A stretch of 64,000 nt of DNA, from assembly GCF_003719305.1 (NCBI RefSeq), contig NZ_RARC01000015.1, positions 1-64,000 of the forward strand, given 5' to 3'. The translations under genes were made by a program, and so were the position numbers. Source of the stretch: Mycolicibacterium stellerae (GTDB lineage: Bacteria > Actinomycetota > Actinomycetes > Mycobacteriales > Mycobacteriaceae). The stretch's first letter is position 1; every line of letters begins with the position of its first letter. Positions 1-8,006 of the stretch are shown here, piece by piece. The notes under the pieces are model-generated. The model saw only the letters and a program-made list of their open reading frames with translations, had not been told where the DNA came from and did no database searches.

Positions 1-180
1 GTCCTCGCCGTCGGTGGCCAAACCGCCGGCATGGAAGGAGCCGAGCGCGGCCACCCGGTTGGGATGGGCGGCGGCGATCTCCCAGCCCAGGCGTTGCCAC
101 CGCCCCCACCCGATGTCGCGCCCGTCGACGGGACCCCACCCGATGTCGCGCCCGTCGACGCGACGGCGCCTCGGCCATGA
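1..180 (+). CDS. mceA: MceA C-terminal end (partial, cut by window start)
   Basis: The open frame runs from base 1 to a TGA at 178-180 and ends 25 bases before the mceB start. It encodes 59 residues of a Gly/Pro-rich tail, with a duplicated PPDVAPVD motif and the end APRP. No catalytic or Mce domain is visible because only the tail lies in the window. The assignment rests on position: MceA always precedes MceB in mce operons, and disordered proline-rich C-termini are common in Mce proteins. MceA is a substrate-binding subunit of the Mce lipid importer in the cell envelope. The frame is sure; the name is an inference from synteny. Confidence 0.7.
   Translation, partial: VLAVGGQTAGMEGAERGHPVGMGGGDLPAQALPPPPPDVAPVDGTPPDVAPVDATAPRP
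104..160 (+). repeat. Two 27-bp direct repeats in the mceA tail
   Basis: Bases 104-130 and 134-160 are identical 27-mers with a 30-base period, encoding two PPDVAPVD units in the mceA tail. It is an in-frame duplication that extends a disordered region and could vary in copy number between strains. Confidence 0.85.
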
Positions 181-205
181 TCCCCGCAGTCGAAGGAATG
201 AGACC

Positions 206-1234
206 GTGAAAGACAACCTGGCAGGCGCTGTGTGGAAGTTCAGCGTGTTCGCCATCGTGTGCTTGTTCGGCGTGTTCGCCCTTTTGGCGATATTCGCTCA
301 ACTGCGGTTCGACGACGAAACGGTCTACCGTGCGCACTTCGCCAATACCAGCGGATTGAAATCCGGTGACTTCGTACGTATCGCGGGCGTGGAAGTCGGC
401 AAGGTCAAGAAGATCAGCATGGAACCCGACGCGACACTGACCGTCGAGTTCGGCACCGACCGGTCGGTCGTGCTCACCGAAGGCAGCCGTGCGGTGGTCC
501 GCTGGGACAACCTGATCGGCGATCGCTACCTCGGGCTCGACGAAGGTGCCGGTAGCACCAGGACGCTGCCTGCCGGGGCCACCATCCCTCTCGACCACAC
601 GGCGCCTGCACTTGATCTCGACGCGCTGATCGGCGGGTTCCGTCCCTTGTTCAGGGCCCTCAATCCCGATCAGGTCAATAGCTTGACGGCCGATTTGATC
701 GCCGCATTCCAAGGTGAGGGCGACACGATCGGATCGTTCCTGTCTCAGACCGCGTCGGTCACCAACACGCTTGCCGACCGTGACCAACTCATCGGGCAGG
801 TCATCGACAACCTCAACACCGTGCTCGGTTCCCTCGCCGACCAGAGCCAGCAGTTCGACAAGGCGATCACCTCGCTGTCGCAACTCGTCGACGGCCTGGC
901 CGCCCGCAAGGACGGTATCGCCGCCGGAATCGCCAACCTCAACGGGGCCGCCGGGACGGTTGCCGACCTGCTGGCCCAGGCGCGTCCGCCCGTCAAAGAG
1001 ATCCTCGCCGAGAACGACCGGGCGTCCGGAATCATCGTCGCCGACCACGAGTACTTCGACAACCTGCTCAAGACGCTGCCGGACAAGTACCGCATTCTGG
1101 GCCGCGAAGGTCTCTACGGCGACTACTTCGGGTTCTACCTGTGCGATCTGAACCTCAAACTCAACGGCAAGGGAGGACAACCCGTGCTCGTCAAGGTTGC
1201 AGGTCAGTCCAGCGGGCGGTGCGCGCCGAAATGA
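206..1234 (+). CDS. mceB: Mce family protein MceB
   Basis: 342 residues. It is the B subunit of a Mce transporter: a periplasmic, membrane-anchored protein that forms part of the hexameric lipid channel fed by YrbE permeases and an MceG ATPase elsewhere. Residues about 8-30 form one membrane anchor (a hydrophobic run after KDNLAGAVWK). The Mce/MlaD domain follows at about 38-115 (KSGDFVRIAGVEVGKVKKI, then IGDRYLGL). A long helical region and a Cys-containing C-terminus (YLCDLNLKLNG) are usual for MceB. I chose GTG 206 because GAAGGA lies 8 bases upstream and the protein then starts just before the anchor; the frame stays open to base 14 but encodes low-complexity sequence overlapping mceA. 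Its stop overlaps the mceC start (ATGA). Confidence 0.93.
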   Translation: MKDNLAGAVWKFSVFAIVCLFGVFALLAIFAQLRFDDETVYRAHFANTSGLKSGDFVRIAGVEVGKVKKISMEPDATLTVEFGTDRSVVLTEGSRAVVRWDNLIGDRYLGLDEGAGSTRTLPAGATIPLDHTAPALDLDALIGGFRPLFRALNPDQVNSLTADLIAAFQGEGDTIGSFLSQTASVTNTLADRDQLIGQVIDNLNTVLGSLADQSQQFDKAITSLSQLVDGLAARKDGIAAGIANLNGAAGTVADLLAQARPPVKEILAENDRASGIIVADHEYFDNLLKTLPDKYRILGREGLYGDYFGFYLCDLNLKLNGKGGQPVLVKVAGQSSGRCAPK

Positions 1235-2568
1235 AATCCTTCTCCGAACGCAGCCCCGTTGCCATGGGTGCGGTCGGCATCGCGCTGACCCTCGTGGCGG
1301 TGTGGCTGACGGTGTCGTACAGCAGTTTGCCGTTCGTGAACAGACAGAAGGACTACGTCGCGTACTTCAGCGAGGCGGGCGGCCTGTCACCCGGTGCACC
1401 CGTGCAGGTTTCGGGCAATGAAATGGGCAAGGTCTCCGGCATCACGCTGGACGGAGACCGCGTTCGAGTCGATTTCAGCGTCGATTCCAGTGCCCACCTC
1501 GGTGACCGGACAGAGGCGGCCGTCAAGACCAAGAGCCTGCTGGGGGCGCGCATGCTCGAAATCACCCCGCGCGGCAGCGGCGATCTGAGCGGGCCCATAC
1601 CCCTGGAGCGGACCACCCCGCCCTACCAACTGACCGATGCCCTCAGCGACCTGACCTCGACCGTCGATCAACTCGACACCGGACAGCTGTCGCAGTCCCT
1701 CGACACGTTGGCGCAGACGTTCGCCAACACCCCACCCGAGTTGCAGGTTGCCGTCCAGGGACTCGGGCGATTCTCTCAATCGCTGAACAACCGCGACGAT
1801 CGGTTGCGCACCCTGCTGGCACACGCCAAGAAGGCCACCGACGTGTTGGCCGGGCGCACCGATCAAGTGGTCACCCTGATCAGGCAAACCAACGCGCTGC
1901 TCGCCGAGCTACGCTCCGAAAGCGCTGCACTCGACCAGGTTTCGGGCAATCTGAGCAAACTATCTCAGCAGGTGTCCGGATTCGTGGCCGACAACCGCGA
2001 GCAGGTAGGCCCCTCGATCGACAAGTTGAACGGCGTGCTGACCATCGTCGCCAACCGTAAGACCCAGTTGCAGGACTCGATCAAGCAACTGAACTCCTTC
2101 GCGATGTCACTCGGTGAGTCGGTGTCGACCGGCCCCTGGTTCAATTCCTACGTCGCCAACCTGTTGCCCGGACAGTTCCTGCAACCGTTCATCGATGCAG
2201 CGTTCTCGGATCTGGGGTTGGACCCCAACGTCAAACTCCCGTCGGAACTCACCGACCCTCAGGTCGGCCAACCGGGCACCCCGGCACTGCCTATTCCCTT
2301 CCCTCGCACCGGACAAGGTGGTGAGCCGCGGCTCACCGTGCCCGACGCCATCACCGGTAATCCGGGCGACCAACAATGCGGACCGCCGGGCGTGCCGTTG
2401 CCCGGTCCGGGGTGCTACCCCTACCGCGAACCTCCACCCGCGCCACCACCCGGCGGTCCGCCTCCAGGCCCGCCGCTGCCAGGGGCCGAGGGCGTGGACC
2501 CCACCCCGTCACCGGTCTACGTACCCGCGCCGAACGAAGTTCCGCCGTCGGGAGGGACGACGCCATGA
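1231..2568 (+). CDS. mceC: Mce family protein MceC
   Basis: 445 residues. C subunit of the Mce lipid importer. The start ATG 1231 overlaps the mceB stop by four bases, which suits translational coupling. An N-terminal membrane anchor (about residues 12-32) is followed by the Mce/MlaD domain (GLSPGAPVQVSGNEMGKV, then KSLLGARMLEI), a long coiled region to about residue 330, and a proline-rich tail of roughly 100 residues with PPPAPPPGGPPPGPPLPG, typical of MceC. The stop overlaps mceD by four bases. The length fits the family. Confidence 0.93.
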   Translation: MKSFSERSPVAMGAVGIALTLVAVWLTVSYSSLPFVNRQKDYVAYFSEAGGLSPGAPVQVSGNEMGKVSGITLDGDRVRVDFSVDSSAHLGDRTEAAVKTKSLLGARMLEITPRGSGDLSGPIPLERTTPPYQLTDALSDLTSTVDQLDTGQLSQSLDTLAQTFANTPPELQVAVQGLGRFSQSLNNRDDRLRTLLAHAKKATDVLAGRTDQVVTLIRQTNALLAELRSESAALDQVSGNLSKLSQQVSGFVADNREQVGPSIDKLNGVLTIVANRKTQLQDSIKQLNSFAMSLGESVSTGPWFNSYVANLLPGQFLQPFIDAAFSDLGLDPNVKLPSELTDPQVGQPGTPALPIPFPRTGQGGEPRLTVPDAITGNPGDQQCGPPGVPLPGPGCYPYREPPPAPPPGGPPPGPPLPGAEGVDPTPSPVYVPAPNEVPPSGGTTP

Positions 2569-3953
2569 CATTGTCCAAGAATGCCCGAATCGGCCTGGCG
2601 TTGCTGATGGTCGTCGTGCTGATCGGTGGGATCGTCGCCGTTTTGCGATCCACAGGCCCAACAAAGAAGACAACGCTGACTGCGTACTTCGAGAGTAGCA
2701 ACGGAATCTTTCCCGGCGACACCATCCGGATCCTCGGCGTGCCGGTCGGCAAGATCGAATCCATTGAGCCACAACCACAACGGTCGAAGGTGACCTTCTG
2801 GGTCGACGGCAAGTACAAGGTGCCCGCCGACGCCCGGGCGGTGGTCCTTTCGCCAACACTGGTCAGCGCTCGGTTCATTCAACTCACGCCGGCCTACACC
2901 TCCGGGCCCGCCATGGCCAGCGACGCGGTGATCCCTCTGGAGCGAACCGCGGTACCCGTGGAATTCGACGACTTGCGTATCCAGTTACAGAAGCTGACCG
3001 ACACCTTGCAGCCAACCCAGCCGGGTGGAGTGTCGACGATGGGGGCGTTCGTCAACACCGCGGCCGACAACCTGCGCGGTCAAGGAGCCAGTATCAGAGA
3101 CACTGTGATCAAGCTGTCCCAATCCCTTTCGATTCTGGGAGATCACTCCGGCGACATCTTCGGCACGATCAAGAACCTCTCGGTGTTGGTGTCGGCTCTG
3201 CATGACAGCGCAGATCTCATGCGTCAGCTCAACCAGAATCTGGCCGCGGTCACCGGCTCACTTGCCAACGACCCCAACGAAGTCGGTGCCGCGGTAGCAG
3301 ATCTGAACAGCGCGTCCAGCGACTTGAGCGCCTTCCTCGTCGAGAATCACGACCGCCTCGGCATCACTTTCGACAAGCTCGCCGAAATCACCCAGGCCCT
3401 TGGTGACAGCGCTGGTGACTTCAAGCAGGCATTGCACGTCTTTCCGACGACGCTGTCGAACTACCTGAACATCTATCAGCCGTCACAGGGCACTGTCACC
3501 GGCGCGTTGTCGGGCAACAACTTCAGCAATCCAGTCAACTTCGTTTGCGGCGCAATCCAAGCCGCGTCGCGACTCAACGCCGAACAATCGGCCAAACTGT
3601 GCGTGCAGTACCTGGCGCCGATTGTCAAGAACCGGCAATACAACTTTCTTGGTCCGCTCGGCTTCAACGGCTCACCGCTGCTGCCGTTCCTGCCGATCGG
3701 CGAGGCTGCCCGGCCCAACGAGGTGACCTACAGCGAGGATTGGATGCGCCCGGACTACGTCCCGCCTGGCGCGCCGACGCCGGCCGCCGCCCCGGCCGGG
3801 CCGCAAACCCCGCTGCCTGCCGAGGCGCCGCTGCCCGCCGAAGCGCCGTCGCCGTCCGCGTCGCCCGCAGACGCCGTCCCGGCACCCGCGGCGACGACGG
3901 ATCCCGCCGCAGGCCTGCCAGGCTTGATGATGCCGGCGGGAGCGGGCTCGTGA
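2565..3953 (+). CDS. mceD: Mce family protein MceD
   Basis: 462 residues. D subunit of the Mce importer. ATG 2565 overlaps the mceC stop. The protein has an N-terminal membrane anchor (residues about 8-27, GLALLMVVVLIGGIVAVL), a Mce/MlaD domain (GIFPGDTIRILGVPVGKIES), long helices with a conserved Asn/Phe/Cys stretch (NPVNFVCGAIQAASRLNAEQ) seen in MceD proteins, and an Ala/Pro-rich disordered tail with PAEAPLPAEAP repeats. The stop overlaps the GTG of mceE. Confidence 0.93.
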   Translation: MTLSKNARIGLALLMVVVLIGGIVAVLRSTGPTKKTTLTAYFESSNGIFPGDTIRILGVPVGKIESIEPQPQRSKVTFWVDGKYKVPADARAVVLSPTLVSARFIQLTPAYTSGPAMASDAVIPLERTAVPVEFDDLRIQLQKLTDTLQPTQPGGVSTMGAFVNTAADNLRGQGASIRDTVIKLSQSLSILGDHSGDIFGTIKNLSVLVSALHDSADLMRQLNQNLAAVTGSLANDPNEVGAAVADLNSASSDLSAFLVENHDRLGITFDKLAEITQALGDSAGDFKQALHVFPTTLSNYLNIYQPSQGTVTGALSGNNFSNPVNFVCGAIQAASRLNAEQSAKLCVQYLAPIVKNRQYNFLGPLGFNGSPLLPFLPIGEAARPNEVTYSEDWMRPDYVPPGAPTPAAAPAGPQTPLPAEAPLPAEAPSPSASPADAVPAPAATTDPAAGLPGLMMPAGAGS

Positions 3954-5095
3954 GGGCGTCGAAACCGCGGACCGCTGCGGTGGCAGCCGTCGTCTTCGCA
4001 GCACTCGTCGGCGTCCTGCTGAGCGGGTGTCAGTGGCGGGGCCTCAATTCGATCACGATGCCGGGCACCGAGGGCAACGGCCCTGGATCCTTCGATGTGC
4101 AGGCGCAATTGCCCAATGTCAATAATTTGCAACCGAATTCGCGGGTGCGCGTCGATGATGTGAACGTCGGGACGGTGACCAAGATCGAAAGGCAGGGCTG
4201 GCATGCCTTGGTCACGATTCGCCTCAACGGCGATGTGTCGCTCCCGGAGAACGCCACGGCCAAGCTCGGCCAAACCAGCCTTCTGGGATCGCAACACGTC
4301 GAACTGGCGCCGCCTGCGGGGGTTCCGCCGACGGGGCGCCTACGTCAAGGTTCGCTGATCCCACTGCAGAACGCAGGGGCATACCCCACCACCGAGCAGA
4401 CCTTGGCCGCCGTCTCACTGTTGTTCAACGGGGGTGGAGTCGGGCAACTGCACGACATCGTCGAGACGTTGAGCACGGCGTTGCGCGGCCGAGAAAAGGA
4501 CCTGCGTAGCTTGATCGAACAGCTCGACAGGTTCGTCGGGTACGTCGACGGGCAGACCGGCGACATCATCGACGCGACCACCAGCCTGGACCGTCTTGCC
4601 GGAACGTTCGCCAACCAACGACCGGTGGTGGACCGCGCGCTGCAGACCATCCCGGATGCGCTCTCGGTACTCAAAGACGAGCGTGAGCACCTCGCCGAGG
4701 CCTTGGACCAACTCGGTAAGTTCAGCGCGGTGGCGGCCGACTCGGTCAACCAGACTAAGGTGAACCTGGTTGCCGAGCTGAAAGACCTCGCCCCCGTGGT
4801 GCGATCGCTGGCCAACGCCGGTCCAGCGCTGACCCGGTCACTGGGGATGCTGGCAGCATTTCCATTTCCCATCGACACACTGCAGAACTGGTTGCGCGGC
4901 GACTACGGAAACCTCTCGGTCACCATCGATCTCACATTGAGCCGCCTGGACCAGAGTTTCTTCACCGGCACCAGGTTCGAAGGCGACCTCACAAAACTCG
5001 AATTGCAGTGGGGCAGAACGATCGGACAGATGCCGAGCCCGTACACCTACGGCAATCCGTTGATCGCCCCCTACCACCTCGACCAGGGGCCCTGA
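3950..5095 (+). CDS. mceE: Mce family lipoprotein MceE (LprK type)
   Basis: 381 residues. E subunit of the Mce importer and the lipoprotein of the set. The GTG start at 3950 overlaps the mceD TGA by four bases. A basic N-terminus and hydrophobic stretch lead to a clear lipobox, LLSGC, with the acylated Cys at residue 27. The Mce domain follows (NLQPNSRVRVDDVNVGTVTKI, then TSLLGSQHVEL), then helical repeats and a C-terminus ending near YGNPLIAPYHLDQGP, characteristic of MceE. mceF starts one base after the stop. Confidence 0.94.
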   Translation: MRASKPRTAAVAAVVFAALVGVLLSGCQWRGLNSITMPGTEGNGPGSFDVQAQLPNVNNLQPNSRVRVDDVNVGTVTKIERQGWHALVTIRLNGDVSLPENATAKLGQTSLLGSQHVELAPPAGVPPTGRLRQGSLIPLQNAGAYPTTEQTLAAVSLLFNGGGVGQLHDIVETLSTALRGREKDLRSLIEQLDRFVGYVDGQTGDIIDATTSLDRLAGTFANQRPVVDRALQTIPDALSVLKDEREHLAEALDQLGKFSAVAADSVNQTKVNLVAELKDLAPVVRSLANAGPALTRSLGMLAAFPFPIDTLQNWLRGDYGNLSVTIDLTLSRLDQSFFTGTRFEGDLTKLELQWGRTIGQMPSPYTYGNPLIAPYHLDQGP

Positions 5096-5096
5096 T

Positions 5097-6575
5097 ATGC
5101 ATCTGACTCGGCGGATCTACGCACAACTAGCGGTGTTGGCCGTCATCGCCTTGGTGGCGGGCACCGTGATGGCGCTCGGATACATCCGACTGCCCGCCAT
5201 GTTCGGCATCGGCCGCTACACCGTGGCGCTGGATCTGCCGACGTCTGGCGGCCTGTATCCGAGCGCCAACGTGACCTATCGGGGAACCAAGGTCGGCAAG
5301 GTCGAATCGGTGGACACCGACGGCCATGGCGGGGTACGGGCCAATCTGTCCCTGCAGTCGGGCATCGACATTCCCTCCAACCTGCAGGCCGAAGTCCACA
5401 GTCAGTCAGCCATCGGCGAGCAGTATGTCGCGCTGCTACCACGCGACGCCACGTCGCCACCATTGCGCGACGGCGACGTGATCGCCAAGCAGAACACCTC
5501 CGTTCCGCCACCGATCGACAACCTGCTCGACAGCGCGAACCGTGGGTTGCAGGCCATTCCGCACGACAGCCTGAAGACCGTTATCGACGAATCCGATATC
5601 GCTTTCGGCGGCCTTGGCCCCGAGCTGTCCCGAATCGTCAAGGGCAGCACCCAGATCGCTCGAGATGCCCGTGCGAATTTAGAGCCCCTCACCACGCTCA
5701 TCGATCAATCCGCCCCGGTCCTGGATTCACAATCTGACACTGCAGACTCGATCCACGCATGGGCGGCACACTTGAAGACGGTCACCCAGCAGTTGCGTGA
5801 CAACGACGGCGCAGTCGCAGGGCTGATCGACAACGGCGGCCAGGCCGCAGCCGAGACGCAGCGCCTGCTCGATCGCATCAGTCCCACCCTGCCGGTGATC
5901 CTGGCCAACCTGGTCACCGTCGGCAAGGTCGCGCTCGAATATCAGCCCGCGGTCGAACAGCTCCTCGTGTTGATACCGCAGGGCGTCGCCGTCACCCAGG
6001 GGACGGCGGTGGCCAACGCCAACTCGAACCGTCCCTATCCCGGCGGGTACCTCAGCTTCAATCTCAACTTCAACCTCCCACCGCCATGCACGACCGGGTT
6101 CCTGCCCGCACAACAGCGCCGCACTCCGACATCGACTGACTGGCCCGCCCGCCCAGCAGGCGACCTGTACTGCCGCGTGCCCCAGGATTCGCCGTTCAAC
6201 GTCCGCGGCGCGCGGAACCTGCCATGCCTGACGGTGCCCGGTAAGCGAGCCCCGACGGTGCAGATGTGCGAGAGCAACGAACAGTACGTGCCGCTCAACG
6301 ACGGCTACAACTGGAAGGGCGACCCGAATGCGACGGCGTCGGGGCAAGCCATCCCCCAATTGCCCACCGAACCAGCGGCGCAGGGGAATTCACCACCGCC
6401 CAACGGTCCGCAGCCCCAAGCGCAGGCGCCACCCCCGCCGTTGGCTGTCGCGGAATACAACCCCGCCACCGGAACCTACGTAGGCCCAGACGGGCACACC
6501 TACAAACGTTCCGATCTGGCTGACAATGCGCCGAAGGACAAGTCATGGCAAGACATGCTGACACCGCCGAACTGA
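5097..6575 (+). CDS. mceF: Mce family protein MceF
   Basis: 492 residues. F subunit, last of the six Mce proteins. It has an N-terminal anchor (residues about 9-28), a Mce/MlaD domain (GLYPSANVTYRGTKVGKVES, then AIGEQYVALLP), long helices, and a Cys-containing C-terminal region (PPPCTTGFLPAQQRR, RNLPCLTVPGKRAPTV) followed by a proline-rich segment. The closing motif (YNPATGTYVGPDGHTY...SWQDMLTPP) is found at MceF C-termini. Its last 31 bases overlap the next gene. Confidence 0.94.
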   Translation: MHLTRRIYAQLAVLAVIALVAGTVMALGYIRLPAMFGIGRYTVALDLPTSGGLYPSANVTYRGTKVGKVESVDTDGHGGVRANLSLQSGIDIPSNLQAEVHSQSAIGEQYVALLPRDATSPPLRDGDVIAKQNTSVPPPIDNLLDSANRGLQAIPHDSLKTVIDESDIAFGGLGPELSRIVKGSTQIARDARANLEPLTTLIDQSAPVLDSQSDTADSIHAWAAHLKTVTQQLRDNDGAVAGLIDNGGQAAAETQRLLDRISPTLPVILANLVTVGKVALEYQPAVEQLLVLIPQGVAVTQGTAVANANSNRPYPGGYLSFNLNFNLPPPCTTGFLPAQQRRTPTSTDWPARPAGDLYCRVPQDSPFNVRGARNLPCLTVPGKRAPTVQMCESNEQYVPLNDGYNWKGDPNATASGQAIPQLPTEPAAQGNSPPPNGPQPQAQAPPPPLAVAEYNPATGTYVGPDGHTYKRSDLADNAPKDKSWQDMLTPPN

Positions 6576-7129
6576 CCGACTCGCCGGCTTCGGCCGACGG
6601 GCCCGAGGCCGGCGACAGCGTCGAAGTGGGTGACCTGCCGCGTCAACACACTCCCGCGCGACGCGTCGTCGCCGCCGCAATGGCGGCTGCCGTTGTGTTG
6701 GCCGCCCTCGGCGGCTGGCTCGGCTACCGCGACTACCGGGCCCACCAACGCCAGACCGAAGAGCAGAGATTCGTGACGGTCGGTCGACAGGCGGCCTTGA
6801 ACCTCACCACGATCGACTACACACGGGCGGACTCCGACGTGGCAAGGATCCTCGATTCGGCAACCGGCACATTCCAAGACGACTTCCAGAAACGTGCGAA
6901 ACCGTTCGTCGATGTCGTCAAGCAGGCGAAGTCCAAGTCAGAGGGCGCGGTCACCGAGGCCGGCCTTGAATCACTTCAAGGCGACCACGGCCAGGTGCTC
7001 GTCTCAGTGCAGGTAAAGACGTCGACGAACGACGCACCCCCGGGGGACGCGCGCACCTGGCGCATGCGCATCGACGTCCAACGGGTGGGCGCCGATCTCA
7101 AGGTCGCCAACATCCAATTCGTTCAGTAA
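6545..7129 (+). CDS. Mce-associated membrane protein (Mas)
   Basis: 194 residues. An acidic, disordered N-terminus (1-35) is followed by one membrane segment (about 39-60, VVAAAMAAAVVLAALGGWLG) and an extracytoplasmic domain of about 130 residues with the Mas pattern (ALNLTTIDYTRADSDVARILDSATGTF ... FQDDFQKRAKPFVDVVKQAKS). Mas proteins are encoded downstream of mceF and are thought to stabilise Mce complexes. The start at 6545 overlaps mceF by 31 bases. Confidence 0.88.
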   Translation: MARHADTAELTDSPASADGPEAGDSVEVGDLPRQHTPARRVVAAAMAAAVVLAALGGWLGYRDYRAHQRQTEEQRFVTVGRQAALNLTTIDYTRADSDVARILDSATGTFQDDFQKRAKPFVDVVKQAKSKSEGAVTEAGLESLQGDHGQVLVSVQVKTSTNDAPPGDARTWRMRIDVQRVGADLKVANIQFVQ

Positions 7130-7153
7130 CAACATAATTCGAGGACATATTGA

Positions 7154-7756
7154 ATGACTGCGACCAGTGATCTCGCCGACAGCGAGACCGACGCGGAGGA
7201 CGACGCCGCAACGGCGGCCGAAGTGGAACATGACAATTCACAGCGTGTCACGGCCGATTCCCGGTCGGGCGCATCGCGCGTCATGCGCAAAGTCGGGTAC
7301 GTCGCTGTGCTGGCACTGCCGTTCGCCCTTGCCGTCATCGCCGGATATCTGAAGTACGTCGGCGCAGTGCAGGGCGAATCCGCCTCTGCTGCTGACGAAT
7401 CCGTTCGTGCGGCCAACGACGCCGCGGTCGCGATGCTGTCGTATCACCCCGACACGGTGCAGAACGACCTCGACGCCGCCAAGGATCGGATGACCGGCAC
7501 CTTCCGCGACTCCTACTCCTCTCTTGTCGACGATGTGGTGGCACCCGCCGCCATCCAGAAGGTGATCACGGCCCAAGCGACCGTCCCCGCCTCAGCATCG
7601 GTGTCGGCGACCTCTAACCAGGCCGTTGTCCTGCTCTTCGTCAACCAGTCCGTCACCGTCGGAACGGAACCGCCGACGAGCACCAACTCCAGCGTGCGCG
7701 TCACCCTCGACAGGATCGACGACCGCTGGCTGATATCGGGATTCGACCCGATCTGA
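7154..7756 (+). CDS. Second Mce-associated membrane protein (Mas)
   Basis: 200 residues. Same architecture as the gene before it: an acidic cytoplasmic N-terminus (ADSETDAEDDAATAAEVE), one membrane helix (about 49-66, VAVLALPFALAVIAGYLK), then a SnoaL/Mas-like domain (AMLSYHPDTVQNDLDAAKDRMTGTF, VVLLFVNQSVTVG, WLISGFDPI). The motif DDRWLISGFDPI is typical of Mas C-termini. It lies 24 bases after the previous stop with GAGGA 6 bases before the ATG, and closes the mce operon. Confidence 0.88.
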   Translation: MTATSDLADSETDAEDDAATAAEVEHDNSQRVTADSRSGASRVMRKVGYVAVLALPFALAVIAGYLKYVGAVQGESASAADESVRAANDAAVAMLSYHPDTVQNDLDAAKDRMTGTFRDSYSSLVDDVVAPAAIQKVITAQATVPASASVSATSNQAVVLLFVNQSVTVGTEPPTSTNSSVRVTLDRIDDRWLISGFDPI

Positions 7757-8006
7757 ACCGGCGAATCCCGTAACCGGAGTCGCCCGCCTGGGTCTGCCGT
7801 CATCAAACGGCCTTCCCGCCGTGAACGAGGCTTGTCGAGAACGGAACTCGTGAAAACGGCGTTCGCGACTTCGCGGCAGTCGAACCGGCTTCGCTCGGTC
7901 GATGATGGTACGAGCCGACGGTCGGACGCGGTGTTGCGCTGCTCGCATTCGGCACGGCCACATGACGCCGGCCAACGGCGAACTCCCGGCTACGCGAAGG
8001 ACGGCA

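Noticed and set aside
104..160. Possible CRISPR or regulatory direct repeats
   Set aside because: Only two copies, in frame within the mceA tail and encoding a repeated peptide, so a coding duplication.
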